Source: Solirubrobacter ginsenosidimutans (GTDB taxonomy: Bacteria; Actinomycetota; Thermoleophilia; Solirubrobacterales; Solirubrobacteraceae). From it: a DNA stretch of 64,000 nucleotides. The notes beneath the pieces were generated by a model that ran no database searches, was not told the origin of the DNA, and saw only the letters and a program-made list of their open reading frames with translations. Where the stretch lies: positions 1 through 64,000 of the forward strand of contig NZ_JAPDOD010000025.1 of the NCBI RefSeq assembly GCF_027587205.1, read 5' to 3'. Numbering within the stretch: position 1 is the first letter of the stretch; each line of letters begins with the position of its first letter. Positions 18,110-27,525 of this stretch are shown piece after piece. A program made the translations under genes and the position numbers.

Positions 18110-19411
18110 TCAGAGCGAGGGCGTCAGCAGGCGCGGCGCGGCCTTCGGCTCCGGCCAGGCCTCGGCGCCGCGCAGCAGCGTGCGGGTGACGCGGGCGCGC
18201 AGGCGGCGCCCGAGCCAGGGGGAGAGCTTGTGGCGGTACTGGAGGTCGTCGGCGCTCAACCGGAACTTGGCGCCGAGGTCGACCAGCGCCAGGTCGGCGT
18301 CCGCACCCACCTCGATCCGGCCCTTGCGCGGCATGCCGAAGCGGCGCGCGGCGCCGCCGGAGACCAGCCGCGCCACCTGCTCCAATGCGAGGCCATCGCG
18401 CTCGCTGAGCAGCAGCGTGAGCGTGGTCTGGCAGCCGGCGATCCCGCCCCAGGCGCCGGCGAAGTCGCCGGCCTTCAGCTCTGGGGACGAGGGCGAGTGG
18501 TCGGAGGTGAGCATGTCCACCGCGCCGGACTTCACGAGCTGCCACAGCTTCGAGCGCTCGGCGTCCGGCCGCACCGGCGGCGCGCACTTGGCGACCGCGC
18601 CGAGCGTCTCCACGTCGTCCTGGCTGAGCCACAGGTAGTGCGGGCAGGTCTCGCAGGTCACGTCGACGCCCCGCGTGCGCGCCTCAGCCACCAGCGCGAC
18701 GCCGCGCGCGCTGGAGACGTGGACGATGTGCAACGCGCAGCCGGTGTCCTCGGCGAAGGCGATCGCGCGGCCGATCGCCTCGACCTCGGCGACGATCGGC
18801 CGCGACGCCATGAACGCCCTGGCGCTTGAACCGCTCGGCCGCGCCGTCAGCGCCTCGTTCTCGGCGTGCACGGCGACGAGCTTGCCCAGCCGCGCGCACT
18901 CGGCCATGCCCTCGTAGAGCGTGACGTCGTCGGCGCGCGCGAACTCGTCGATCCCGCTGTTGGACATGAAGGCCTTGAAGCCGACGGCGCCGCGCTCGGC
19001 GAGGTCCGCGAGGTGCTCGACGTTGCCGGGCACGAGGCCGCCCCAGAAGCCGTAGTCCACACGGGCGCTCGCGCGGGCGGCCTGCAGCTTGGCGTCGAAC
19101 GCCGCACCGTCGATCACGGGCGGCGACGAGTTCAGCGGCATGTCGAAGAACGCCGTGAACCCGCCCGCCGCGAGCGCGGCCGTGCCGGTCTGGAGCCCTT
19201 CCCAGTGGGTGCGGCCGGGTTCGTTGAAGTGCACGTGCGGGTCCAGGCCGCCGGGGAACACGTGCAGCCCAGCGGCGTCCAGTTCCTCACGCGCGCCGCC
19301 CGCCAGTTCTCGCTCGACCGCCGCGATCGCGCCGTCGAGCACGCCCACGTCGGCGGTCGTCACTCCCGACGGCGTCACGACCGTCCCGCCCCGCACGATC
19401 AGGTCGAACAT
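18110..19411 (-). CDS. allB: Allantoinase
   Basis: Binuclear amidohydrolase opening the hydantoin ring of allantoin to give allantoate. Metal ligands are visible in the expected order: DPHVHFNEPG (HxH), the carboxylated lysine in GFKAFMSNSG, HAEN, HIVHVSS and MLTSDHSP (Asp). At 433 residues it is slightly shorter than E. coli AllB (453). Allantoinase is preferred over dihydropyrimidinase because of MPLNSSPP, KAFMSNSGIDEF and the allC neighbour. The ATG lies inside the end of allC (13-bp overlap), pointing to translational coupling. Confidence 0.93.
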   Translation of the reverse strand: MFDLIVRGGTVVTPSGVTTADVGVLDGAIAAVERELAGGAREELDAAGLHVFPGGLDPHVHFNEPGRTHWEGLQTGTAALAAGGFTAFFDMPLNSSPPVIDGAAFDAKLQAARASARVDYGFWGGLVPGNVEHLADLAERGAVGFKAFMSNSGIDEFARADDVTLYEGMAECARLGKLVAVHAENEALTARPSGSSARAFMASRPIVAEVEAIGRAIAFAEDTGCALHIVHVSSARGVALVAEARTRGVDVTCETCPHYLWLSQDDVETLGAVAKCAPPVRPDAERSKLWQLVKSGAVDMLTSDHSPSSPELKAGDFAGAWGGIAGCQTTLTLLLSERDGLALEQVARLVSGGAARRFGMPRKGRIEVGADADLALVDLGAKFRLSADDLQYRHKLSPWLGRRLRARVTRTLLRGAEAWPEPKAAPRLLTPSL

Positions 19412-20580
19412 GACGCCCTGACGAAGTGGGTTGCCGCTTCGATCGCCATCGCCACATCGTCCACGGAGACCGACTCGTCGGGGTGATGGCTGATCCCGCC
19501 GGCGCAGCGCACGAAGAGCATCGCGGTGTCGGTGACGCGCGCCATCGTGACCGTGTCATGCCCGGCGCCGCTCGGCAGGCGGCGCGCGCGCAGACCCGTC
19601 GCCTCGACGGCCGCCGCGACCTGCTCGACGAGCGCGGGCGTGCACAGGGTCGCCGGCTGGTGGGAGATCGTCGACCAGGTGACCGGGACGGCGCGGCGCT
19701 GGGTGATCTCCTCGGTCTCCGCGCGCAGGCGGGCGACGGCGTCCTCGCGCACGCCGTCGTCCTGATGGCGGATGTCGAGCGTGACGTCCGCGCGGCCCGG
19801 GATCACGTTGACCGCGCCGCGGGGGACCTTGAACTCGCCGACGGTCGCGACCAGACCGGGTTCGTCGAGCGCGATCCGCTCGGCGGCGAGCACGAACTCG
19901 GCGGCCGCGGCGGCGGCGTCGCGGCGCAGGTGCATCGGCGTCGTCCCGGCGTGGCCGGCGTGACCGTTGAACGCGAGGTTGAAGCGGCTCTGCCCCGCGA
20001 TTGCGGTCACGACGCCGAGCGCCAGGCCTTCGGCCTCGAGCACCGGACCCTGTTCGATGTGGACCTCGAAGTACGCCTCGGTGCGCGGGTCATACAGCGG
20101 CGGACCGGGCTCGTCAGTGATGGCTTCGCGCAGGGTGATGCCGTTGGTGTCACGCAGCGCCAGTTCCTGCGGCGTCAGCTCCCCCACGAAGCTGCGGCTG
20201 CCGAGGTAGATGCTCTGGAAGCGCAGCCCGTCCTCGTCGGCGAAGGCGACCACCTCGATCGGGAGGTCCGTCGCCGCGGCGACCTCGAGACCGATCAGGA
20301 TGCCGAGGATGCCGTCGTAGCGTCCGGCGTCGGCCACCGAGTCCAGGTGCGAGCCGATGACCAACCGCGCATTCCCGCGGCGCCCCGCGAGGTTCCCGAT
20401 CGCGTCGACGCGGGTCTCCAGGCCCGCGGCCTGCATCCACTCGCGCACCCGCGCCCGCGCGCCGGCCATCGCCCGCGTGGCGAGCGGGCGCGTGATCTGG
20501 CCGGGCTCCTCCGTGTAGGTCGCGAGCTCGTCGGCGCGCGCCAGGACACGTCGTGCGGCTTGCTCGAAGGAGGACGGCAC
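19399..20580 (-). CDS. allC: Allantoate amidohydrolase (M20 family)
   Basis: Cytosolic metal-dependent hydrolase converting allantoate to ureidoglycine/ureidoglycolate with ammonia release. Visible: GSHLDSV (metal ligand), YDGILGILIGLE, FADEDGLRF, HIEQGPVLE and the dimerisation domain GHAGHAGTTPM; GAGHDTVTM and GISHHPDE near the end. The usual Glu-Glu dyad (general base plus metal ligand) is Glu-Asp here. The GTG at 20580 is preferred over an upstream ATG at 20646 because TAGGCT stands exactly 7 nt before it and it gives a normal 393-residue length. Related carbamoyl-amino-acid hydrolases look similar, and the allB neighbour decides. Confidence 0.88.
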   Translation of the reverse strand: MPSSFEQAARRVLARADELATYTEEPGQITRPLATRAMAGARARVREWMQAAGLETRVDAIGNLAGRRGNARLVIGSHLDSVADAGRYDGILGILIGLEVAAATDLPIEVVAFADEDGLRFQSIYLGSRSFVGELTPQELALRDTNGITLREAITDEPGPPLYDPRTEAYFEVHIEQGPVLEAEGLALGVVTAIAGQSRFNLAFNGHAGHAGTTPMHLRRDAAAAAAEFVLAAERIALDEPGLVATVGEFKVPRGAVNVIPGRADVTLDIRHQDDGVREDAVARLRAETEEITQRRAVPVTWSTISHQPATLCTPALVEQVAAAVEATGLRARRLPSGAGHDTVTMARVTDTAMLFVRCAGGISHHPDESVSVDDVAMAIEAATHFVRASCST

Positions 20581-20587
20581 GGCCGAC

Positions 20588-20593
20588 AGCCTA
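20588..20593 (-). promoter_or_regulatory. Putative leaderless -10 of allC
   Basis: TAGGCT on the minus strand, followed by 7 nt and the GTG start. The surrounding 12-mer TCATAGGCTGTC is identical upstream of guaD (55180-55191), which hints at shared promoter control of the two purine genes. Confidence 0.55.
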
Positions 20594-20648
20594 TGAGCCT
20601 GAGCCAACGAGTAGGACACCGGACGGCTGAACCGTGTTAGCTCCACGG

Positions 20649-21974
20649 ATGCGGATCGTGCTCATTCTGCTCTCCTTTCTGCTCGCCGTGCCCGCGGCCG
20701 CGGAAGCCTCCTCGGTGGCCTACATCGAGAACGGAGAGGTCTGGGTGTCGTCGTTGGACGGGGCCGCGAAGGCGCGACTGGCCGCGCCCGTGGTCAACTC
20801 GGCCGGCGAGACCGAGAAGTGGCTGGCCGTGGCCGCCTCCGACCGCGGGCGGATCGTCGCCGTCCGCAACTTCCCGGGTCGCAACGCGGGGTTCTCGTGG
20901 TTCAAGGTCTGGGAGCCGGACGGGACGTCGACGGTCGAGGGCCCGCTGAACTATCCCGGCGGCTGGGCGGTCGTCGTCTATCCGCTCGGCTTCGACGTCA
21001 CCCCCGACGGGGCGCACATGGTCTACGGGTACTCCAACAGCGGCTTCTGCTGCCCGATCAGCTATGGCCGCGGAACGTACGTGCGCCCGGTGAGCAGCAG
21101 CCCGCTGCCGCCGATCAGCATCTCCGGTCAGGAGGAGCCGAGCCTGTTCGGCACCCGCGTGATCGCCCGCTCCGACAGCACGACGATCACCGTCCAGGAT
21201 CCCGCGACGACGTACGGCGACGACTTCGAGCCGTGGCTGGACGTCTCCGCGACGGGGCTCGAGGTGCGCCGGACGGACATCGCCGCCAGCGGCAACGTCG
21301 CCGCGCTCGAGGGCGAGCGGTGGCAGGGCGGGACGCAGACGGTCGGCAAGATCGCCGTGCTCTCGATCAACGGCTTCGACCAGGGGCCCACCGGGGCGGT
21401 GGACTGCTTCCTGCCGTCGACGGGCCTCGCCAAAGACGTCTCGCTCTCCCAGGACGGGCGCTCTGTCGCGTGGACCGACGGCGGGGGCCTGAAGGTCGCC
21501 GGCACCCCCACGTCGGCGAACGACCCGTGCGACCTGACGTCACCGCCGGTCGTGATCGCCGCGGGCGGGACGAGCGCCTCGATCGGCGGCGGCGATGTGA
21601 CCCCGTTCCTCCCGCCCGCGCCGGCCCCGCCGGTGACCGCCCCGGCATCCGCGCCGGCGCAGGGCGGCATGGCGCCCCCGATGACGATCTCCCAGCCGGC
21701 GCTCGCGCTACCGGCGAAGGTGACCGCGAAGGCCCTGAAGGCGGGTCTGCCGCTGAAGGTCACCGTGGGCGCGGCGGGCAAGGTCACCGTGGTCATGACC
21801 GTCGGCGGCAAGAAGGTCGGCGGCGGCTCCGCCACCGCGACGCGCGCCGGTCAGGTCACGGTCAAGGTCAAGCTCACCAAGGCCGGGCGCAAGCTGGCCC
21901 GCAAGGGCAAGAAGCTGACGATCAAGGTGACGCAAGCCGGCCGCACCGTGACCAAGACCGTCAAGCTTCGTTAG
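20649..21974 (+). CDS. Secreted beta-propeller-like protein
   Basis: The 441-residue product starts with a clear signal peptide (MRIVLILLSFLLAVPAAAEAS). Residues ~22-300 have the repetitive pattern of a TolB/WD40-like propeller (AYIENGEVWVSSLDGAAKARL, SLSQDGRSVAWTDGGGLKVAG). A Pro/Ala-rich linker at about 305-345 leads to a basic Lys/Val/Thr-rich beta domain (KAGLPLKVTVGAAGKVTVVMTVGGKKVGG ...), a tail type I associate with exported proteins of this lineage. Function unknown; it could bind wall polymers or sense ligands. Its TAG stop overlaps the convergent pyk stop in TTAG. Confidence 0.8.
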   Translation: MRIVLILLSFLLAVPAAAEASSVAYIENGEVWVSSLDGAAKARLAAPVVNSAGETEKWLAVAASDRGRIVAVRNFPGRNAGFSWFKVWEPDGTSTVEGPLNYPGGWAVVVYPLGFDVTPDGAHMVYGYSNSGFCCPISYGRGTYVRPVSSSPLPPISISGQEEPSLFGTRVIARSDSTTITVQDPATTYGDDFEPWLDVSATGLEVRRTDIAASGNVAALEGERWQGGTQTVGKIAVLSINGFDQGPTGAVDCFLPSTGLAKDVSLSQDGRSVAWTDGGGLKVAGTPTSANDPCDLTSPPVVIAAGGTSASIGGGDVTPFLPPAPAPPVTAPASAPAQGGMAPPMTISQPALALPAKVTAKALKAGLPLKVTVGAAGKVTVVMTVGGKKVGGGSATATRAGQVTVKVKLTKAGRKLARKGKKLTIKVTQAGRTVTKTVKLR

Positions 21975-23359
21975 GGAATCTCCCGCACCATCACGAGGTT
22001 GGTCGCGCCGGGTGTGCCGGTGCGGCGGCCCGCGGTCAGGACCACCCGCGCGCCCGTCTCGAGCCCCGCGAAGTCCCGCGCCGTGACCAGCGCGAGGTCG
22101 ATCATCTCGTCCACGGTGACCGCCGTGGGCATGTCGGTCGGGTAGACGCCCCACTCGAGCGTGAGCTGGTTCGCGACGCCCGGCTGGTGGGCGAGGGCGA
22201 TGATCGGGCAGCGCTTGCGGTACTTCGCGCACGCCCGCGCCGCCCCGCCGGTGGAGGACGGCACGATCAGCGCCGCCGCGCTGAGCTGCTCGGCCAGCTC
22301 GACCGCCGAGCGCATGATCGCCTCGCCGACGGTGTCCGGCACGGTCTTGCGGGCGCGGCCATGGATCGCCGGCGCCTCCTCCGCGGCCGACGCGATCTCC
22401 GCCATCGCCATCACCGACTCGACCGGGTAGGTGCCGACGCTCGTCTCGGCCGAGAGCATCACGGCCGACGTGCCGTCGATCACGGCGTTGGCGACGTCGG
22501 TCGCCTCGGCGCGCGTCGGCTCGGAGTTCTGGATCATCGACTCGAGCATCTGGGTCGCGGTGATCACGAACTTGCCGGCCTGGGTGGCGCGGCGGATCGT
22601 GTCCTTCTGCATCAGCGGCACCCGCGCCACGCCCGCCTCGACGCCGTAGTCGCCGCGCGCGACCATCAGGCCGTCGGAGACGGCGATGATGTCGTCGAGC
22701 GCCTCGTAGGCCTCGATCTTCTCGATCTTGGCGATCAGCTTGGCCGCGCTGCCCAGCTCGAGCGCGAGCGAGCGCAGCTGCTCGATGTCCCCGGCGGAGC
22801 GCACGAACGAGAGCGCGATGAAGTCCGCGCCGAGCTCGGCCGCCAGCCCGAGGTCGGCGACGTCCTTCTCGGTGATCGCGGGCAGCTCGGGCCGCGCGTA
22901 GGTCACGTTGATGCCCTTGCGGGCGGACAGCGGGCCGGGGGAGACGCACGTCGTGACGACGTTGGGACCGTCGACCCGCACGACGGCGAACCGCGGCACG
23001 CCGTCGCCGATCACCACCTGCGAGCGCTCGGTGACCAGCGCGGGGAACTTGTCGAAATCGACGACGACGCCGTCCGGGCCGAAGACGACCTCCTCGCCGG
23101 CCTTCACGGCGCGCGGCTCGGTCGCCGCGGACAGGCGCAGCTTCGGCCCCTGGAGATCGAACAGCAGCCCGATCGCCCGCCCCGCTCGCTCACCCACCGC
23201 GCGCACCTCGGCCGCGCGGCGGCGCAGATCCTCAGGCCCACCGTGCGAGCAGTTCAGGCGCGCGCAGTCCAGACCGGCGGCCACCAACCGGTCGAGCACG
23301 CCATCGGCATCGGTGGCTGGGCCAAGGGTGGCCACGATCTTCGTCCGGCGCTCGAGCAT
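21971..23359 (-). CDS. pyk: Pyruvate kinase
   Basis: Last glycolytic step, phosphoenolpyruvate plus ADP to pyruvate plus ATP. RRTKIVATLGPA, LNCSHG, FDLQGPKLRL, the catalytic IAKIEKIEAYEALDDI (Lys), MVARGDYGVEAG and VMLSAETSVGTYPVE are all present. The ATG at 23359 gives 462 residues and places the conserved TKIVATLGPA at residue 5; an ATG at 23428 in the same frame adds 23 residues and would crowd the divergent gene. It lies 83 bp from the divergent sugar dehydrogenase gene. Confidence 0.95.
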   Translation of the reverse strand: MLERRTKIVATLGPATDADGVLDRLVAAGLDCARLNCSHGGPEDLRRRAAEVRAVGERAGRAIGLLFDLQGPKLRLSAATEPRAVKAGEEVVFGPDGVVVDFDKFPALVTERSQVVIGDGVPRFAVVRVDGPNVVTTCVSPGPLSARKGINVTYARPELPAITEKDVADLGLAAELGADFIALSFVRSAGDIEQLRSLALELGSAAKLIAKIEKIEAYEALDDIIAVSDGLMVARGDYGVEAGVARVPLMQKDTIRRATQAGKFVITATQMLESMIQNSEPTRAEATDVANAVIDGTSAVMLSAETSVGTYPVESVMAMAEIASAAEEAPAIHGRARKTVPDTVGEAIMRSAVELAEQLSAAALIVPSSTGGAARACAKYRKRCPIIALAHQPGVANQLTLEWGVYPTDMPTAVTVDEMIDLALVTARDFAGLETGARVVLTAGRRTGTPGATNLVMVREIP

Positions 23360-23442
23360 GCGCCTGAGTTTTGCATCGAACCGCGGCGCAAGGTCTTGCG
23401 TAGGCACACATGGGGGGTCTCTGAACAACTCGGGAGGTAGGG

Positions 23443-24903
23443 ATGAGAGCAGTGGTCTCAGCCACGGCAGTAGCCGGGGCGCTGGTGTTCGCGGGGCAAG
23501 CGGTGGCGCAGACGCCGCCGGCTTCGGTGGTCGATCCGAAGCTCGAAGTGCGGACGGTCGTGTCGGGGCTCACGCAACCCGTCCAGCTGGAGTTCCTCAA
23601 GGACCACGACTTCCTGGTGCTGGAGAAGTCGACCGGCCAGGTCAAACGCATCAAGAACGGCGCGGCGCCTGAGGTCGTGCTCGACCTCGCGGTCAACTCC
23701 GCGTCCGAGCGCGGGCTGCTCGGGATCGCACTGGACCAGAGCTTCAAGGTCAACGGCTTCGTCTACCTGTTCTGGAGCGAGAGCACGACGGGCGCCGACA
23801 GCACCGCGCTGGACACCGTGCCGTTGCTCGGCAATCGCCTGGACCGCTTCATCTGGAACGGCAGCACGCTGACCTACGACAAGACGCTGCACCGCCAGCG
23901 CGCCTACCAGGCCGACGAGGGCCAGCCGCTGCGCGCCAACCACAACGGCGGTGTCCTGCGCGTCGGTCCCGACGGCAAGATCTACCTGATCGCGGGCGAC
24001 CGCGGCCGCCGCGGCCAGCTGCAGAACCTGTTCGACGGCCCGTTCGGCGAGGGCATCCCGGACGATCAGTTCGGCGGGCCGGACCCGGTCAACGACCACC
24101 TCACCGGCGTGATCCTGCGCCTGAATCCGGATGGCACGGCGCCGCGCGACAACCCGTTCTACCGGGTCGGCGCCGAGCGCGGCGGCCAGGTCGGCGCGAA
24201 CCTCAAGAAGATCTACGCCTACGGGATTCGCAACTCGTTCGGCATGGCGTTCGACCCGTTCAGCGGGGACCTGTGGGAGCAGGAGAACGGCGACGACTCG
24301 TTCAGCGAGATCAACCGCGCCGAGCCGGGCTTCAACTCCGGATGGGTGCAGGTGATGGGCCCACTGGAGCGCGTCGCCGAGTTCAAGGCGATCGAGACGA
24401 CCCGCGTGCCCAACCCGCCCGATCCGAACGCGCCCGCCGGCTACTACGGCCTCCAGCAGATCCGCTGGGACCCGATCAACATCGCCGACACGCCCTGGGA
24501 GGCCTACCAGCGCCTGTACAAGCTCCCCGGCTCGGAGTTCTCCGATCCCGAGATGGCCTGGAAGTACGAGGTCGCCCCCGGCGGCATCGACTTCCTCTCC
24601 ACCAAGGAGCTGGGCAAGGACTACAAGGGTGACCTGTTCGTCGGCTCCGCCCGCGGCGCGCTGCGCAACGGCAACCTCTTCCGCCTGAAGATCTCCGACA
24701 ACCGCAAGAAGGTCGAGGTCGACGACAAGCGCCTGAAGGACCGCGTCGCCGACAACCTGGGCAAGTACGAGATCACCGAGAGCGAGTCGCTGCTCTTCGG
24801 CGAGAACTTCGGCGTCACGCCGGATCTGCGCGAGAGCCCAGACGGCACGCTCTACGTCGTGTCCAACACGCAGGGCACGGTCTACGAGATCCGCCGGAAG
24901 TAG
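23443..24903 (+). CDS. Secreted PQQ-type glucose/sorbosone dehydrogenase family protein
   Basis: A 486-residue exported protein: signal peptide to about residue 22 (VAGALVFAGQAVAQT), then a six-bladed propeller of the glucose/sorbosone dehydrogenase family. Diagnostic stretches are GLTQPVQLEFL, ERGLLGIALDQSF, NHNGGVLRVGPDGKIYLIAGD, AYGIRNSFGMAFDP and LWEQENGDDSFSEINR. Family members oxidise sugars with PQQ, though many homologues are not tested. A good GGGAGGTAGGG ribosome-binding region precedes the ATG. Confidence 0.88.
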   Translation: MRAVVSATAVAGALVFAGQAVAQTPPASVVDPKLEVRTVVSGLTQPVQLEFLKDHDFLVLEKSTGQVKRIKNGAAPEVVLDLAVNSASERGLLGIALDQSFKVNGFVYLFWSESTTGADSTALDTVPLLGNRLDRFIWNGSTLTYDKTLHRQRAYQADEGQPLRANHNGGVLRVGPDGKIYLIAGDRGRRGQLQNLFDGPFGEGIPDDQFGGPDPVNDHLTGVILRLNPDGTAPRDNPFYRVGAERGGQVGANLKKIYAYGIRNSFGMAFDPFSGDLWEQENGDDSFSEINRAEPGFNSGWVQVMGPLERVAEFKAIETTRVPNPPDPNAPAGYYGLQQIRWDPINIADTPWEAYQRLYKLPGSEFSDPEMAWKYEVAPGGIDFLSTKELGKDYKGDLFVGSARGALRNGNLFRLKISDNRKKVEVDDKRLKDRVADNLGKYEITESESLLFGENFGVTPDLRESPDGTLYVVSNTQGTVYEIRRK

Positions 24904-24906
24904 GCA

Positions 24907-24950
24907 GATCGGTCGCGTCCGGTCGTGGTCCCGCCACGACCGGACCGATC
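24907..24950 (+). terminator. Long hairpin after the sugar dehydrogenase gene
   Basis: Inner stem TCCGGTCGTGG/CCACGACCGGA (11 bp, 5-nt loop) and outer stem GATCGG/CCGATC, starting 4 bases after the TAG. It lacks a U-run, which is usual in very GC-rich actinobacteria. Confidence 0.65.
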
Positions 24951-25005
24951 ACATCCTGATCGCGCAACCTCTCCTGAGCAGGATCGTTGTGGTCATCAGA
25001 TCCTC

Positions 25006-27525
25006 ATGGCTGACCTGCTGCTGGAGCGCGCCGGGGAGCTGGCCGCGATCGAGAGGGCCATCCGCATGGCGCGTGCCGGCTGCTCGCGCCGGCTGCTGAT
25101 CTCCGGACCGCCCGGCAGCGGGCGGACCACGCTGATGGACCGTACCCGAGCGCGCGCCCGCGCCGAGGGCCTGACGGTCCTCTCAGCGCGTGGGGAGGAG
25201 CGTGAGCGTCGCTTCGCCTTCGCGCTCGCTCGCCGGCTGCTCCCGTCCGACGCGTCGGCGGCCACCGGCTACGAGACGTCGCTCGAGCTCAACCGCGCGC
25301 TCGCGCGCCGGGCGCCGGTCCTGGTCGCGGTCGACGACATCGAGTTCTGCGACGCCGAGTCACTCGACTGGCTCGCGTTCGCGGCACGGCGGTTCGGCCG
25401 CGTCGGAGTCGCGATCGTGCTCGCCGGTGCGGCGACGCGATTCGAGGACGCCGTCGTGCTGCCCCTGCGGCCGTTCAGCGAGCGTGCCGTCGCCGCGCTG
25501 TTGCACGTCGCGCTCGGGCAGGTCGTCGACGCGGCCGCCGCGCGTGCCTGCCATCTCGCCACCGGCGGCCACCCGCTGCTGGTGTGCGAGGTCGCCGCGG
25601 CGACCGCCAACGGACGACACGGTGCGGAGGCGGTGCCTCCCGGCGTCGCTCGCTTCCTGCAGCGACGGCTGAGGTCGCTCCCGCGCGGCGCGCGCAGGTT
25701 GGCCCGCGCGATCGCCTTGCTCGGGCCCGCGGCGACGCTGCACGAGGCGGCGACGCTCGCCGGCCTCGGCCCGGACCACGCCGCGGCGGCCGCCGATCGT
25801 CTGCGCGTCGCCGGGCTGCTCGTGGGCGAGGATGCGCTGGCGATCGCGCCGCCGCTGCTCGCGCGAGCGCTCTATGACGACATCCCGCCCGCCCGCCGCG
25901 CCCTCTGGCACTCCCGCGCGGCGCGTGGAGCGGTGCGTCCGGCCCGAGTGATCCACCACCTGCTGCGCAGTGAGCCCTCGGCCGACGCATGGGTGGCCGA
26001 GACGCTCGCGTCCGCGGCGCGCCGCGCTCTCGAGCGGGGCCGGCCAGACGAAGCGGCAGCGCTCTTACGTCGTGCCGACCGTGAAGGCGCGGGTGACCGC
26101 GGAGCGCTGCTGACGGCGCTTGCCGAGGCCCAGCGGAGGCTCGCGAGCGACGACGAGATCGAGCAGCTGGAAGCCGCGCTGGAGCACGGCGCCCCGCGGG
26201 CCGCGACGACGAGCGCGCTCGCCCGCGCGCTCCTGACGCATGGGCGTGCGGCTGAAGCGCTCGCGCTCCGCGACGCCGACCCCGCCGAGCTGCACGCCGG
26301 CGCGCGCTTGATCCCGGGCCACGGCAGGTCGGCGGCGGCACGGCTGGCGGACGCCTCCGCACGAGAAGACCCGTCGCCTCGCGCGAGCGAGGGCCGCGCG
26401 CTGATGGCGTGCTGGGCCGCGGAGGCGGCGTGCACGGCCGCGAGTGCGCAGACCGCGGTCGCACTCGCCACCCGCGCACTGGCAGGCGACGCGCTCGACC
26501 CCGAATCCCCCGCCTACTTCTCGGCCTGCGCGGCGCTGACGTGGTCCGACGAGCTCGCGCTCGCCCGCCGGCACCTCGACCGGGCGCTGGCTCACGCGCG
26601 ACGACTCGGGTCGCTGTGCGGACTCGCGCGGGCGGAGGCCGGGCTCGCGACCGTCGCGCTGCGGGCCGGCGAGTTGGAGGCCGCGGTCGAGCACGCGACG
26701 ACCGCGCTCGGTTCCGGCGGCGAGACCGCCGTCGGCTTCCCGGCGCGTGCGGTCCTGGCCCTCACCATGCTCGAGCTCGACCGGCTCGACGAAGCGGCGG
26801 CGCTCTGCGACGCGAGCACGCCCGAGCTGCGTTACGCCCGCGGACGGCTGCGGATCGCCCGTCACGAGGCCCACGGTGCGCTCGACGACCTGCTCGAGGT
26901 CGGCCGCGAGCTGGCACGCGACGTCATCGCGGGCCCTGCGTTGATCCCCTGGCGCTCGGCTGCCGCCCTCGCCCAAGCGCCGGATGCCGAGGAGCTCGCC
27001 CGCTGCGAGCACGCACTCGCCACGCGCTTCGGCGCGCCGCGCGCGATCGGGCGCGCACTGCGAGCGCTCGCCACGGTCGGTCCGGTCGGCGAGCGCACCG
27101 ACCGCTGCCTGGCGGCCGTCCAGGTGCTCGCGCCGAGCGAAGCCCGGCTCGAGTACGCGCACGCGCTGTGTGACCTGGGCGCGAGCCTGCGGCGCGAACG
27201 CGCACGCCGTGCGGCCCGCGAGCCGCTGCGCGAGGCGCTCGACCTGGCGGTGCGCTGCGGGGCCGTCGCGCTCGTACGGCGCGCCCGCGAGGAACTCCTC
27301 GCCAGCGGCGCACGCCCGCGCCGGCTCGCGCAATCCGGCCGCGACGCGCTGACGCCGGCTGAGCTGCGCGTCGCGCTGCTGGCGGCCCGCGGGCTCGCCA
27401 ACCGCGAGATCGCCCGGACGCTCGTCGTGACCGTCAAGACCGTCGAGACCGAGCTCAGCCACACCTACGCCAAGCTCGGGATCCGCTCACGCCGCGAGCT
27501 CGCGGGCGTGCTCCAGCCGGGCTAG
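25006..27525 (+). CDS. LuxR-family regulator with N-terminal ATPase domain (LAL type)
   Basis: An 839-residue regulator: P-loop ATPase (about residues 1-250), tetratricopeptide-like helical repeats rich in Ala/Leu/Arg (about 300-750) and a C-terminal LuxR helix-turn-helix (LTPAELRVALLAARGLANREIARTLVVTVKTVETELSHTYAKLGI, about 780-830). Walker A reads GPPGSGRTT, with Arg40 where lysine is expected; Walker B is VLVAVDDIEF. The ATG at 25006 places the NTPase at the N-terminus as in other LAL proteins. Its TAG overlaps the convergent glycoside hydrolase stop (CTAG). It may control one of the flanking secreted enzymes (inference). Confidence 0.87.
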   Translation: MADLLLERAGELAAIERAIRMARAGCSRRLLISGPPGSGRTTLMDRTRARARAEGLTVLSARGEERERRFAFALARRLLPSDASAATGYETSLELNRALARRAPVLVAVDDIEFCDAESLDWLAFAARRFGRVGVAIVLAGAATRFEDAVVLPLRPFSERAVAALLHVALGQVVDAAAARACHLATGGHPLLVCEVAAATANGRHGAEAVPPGVARFLQRRLRSLPRGARRLARAIALLGPAATLHEAATLAGLGPDHAAAAADRLRVAGLLVGEDALAIAPPLLARALYDDIPPARRALWHSRAARGAVRPARVIHHLLRSEPSADAWVAETLASAARRALERGRPDEAAALLRRADREGAGDRGALLTALAEAQRRLASDDEIEQLEAALEHGAPRAATTSALARALLTHGRAAEALALRDADPAELHAGARLIPGHGRSAAARLADASAREDPSPRASEGRALMACWAAEAACTAASAQTAVALATRALAGDALDPESPAYFSACAALTWSDELALARRHLDRALAHARRLGSLCGLARAEAGLATVALRAGELEAAVEHATTALGSGGETAVGFPARAVLALTMLELDRLDEAAALCDASTPELRYARGRLRIARHEAHGALDDLLEVGRELARDVIAGPALIPWRSAAALAQAPDAEELARCEHALATRFGAPRAIGRALRALATVGPVGERTDRCLAAVQVLAPSEARLEYAHALCDLGASLRRERARRAAREPLREALDLAVRCGAVALVRRAREELLASGARPRRLAQSGRDALTPAELRVALLAARGLANREIARTLVVTVKTVETELSHTYAKLGIRSRRELAGVLQPG

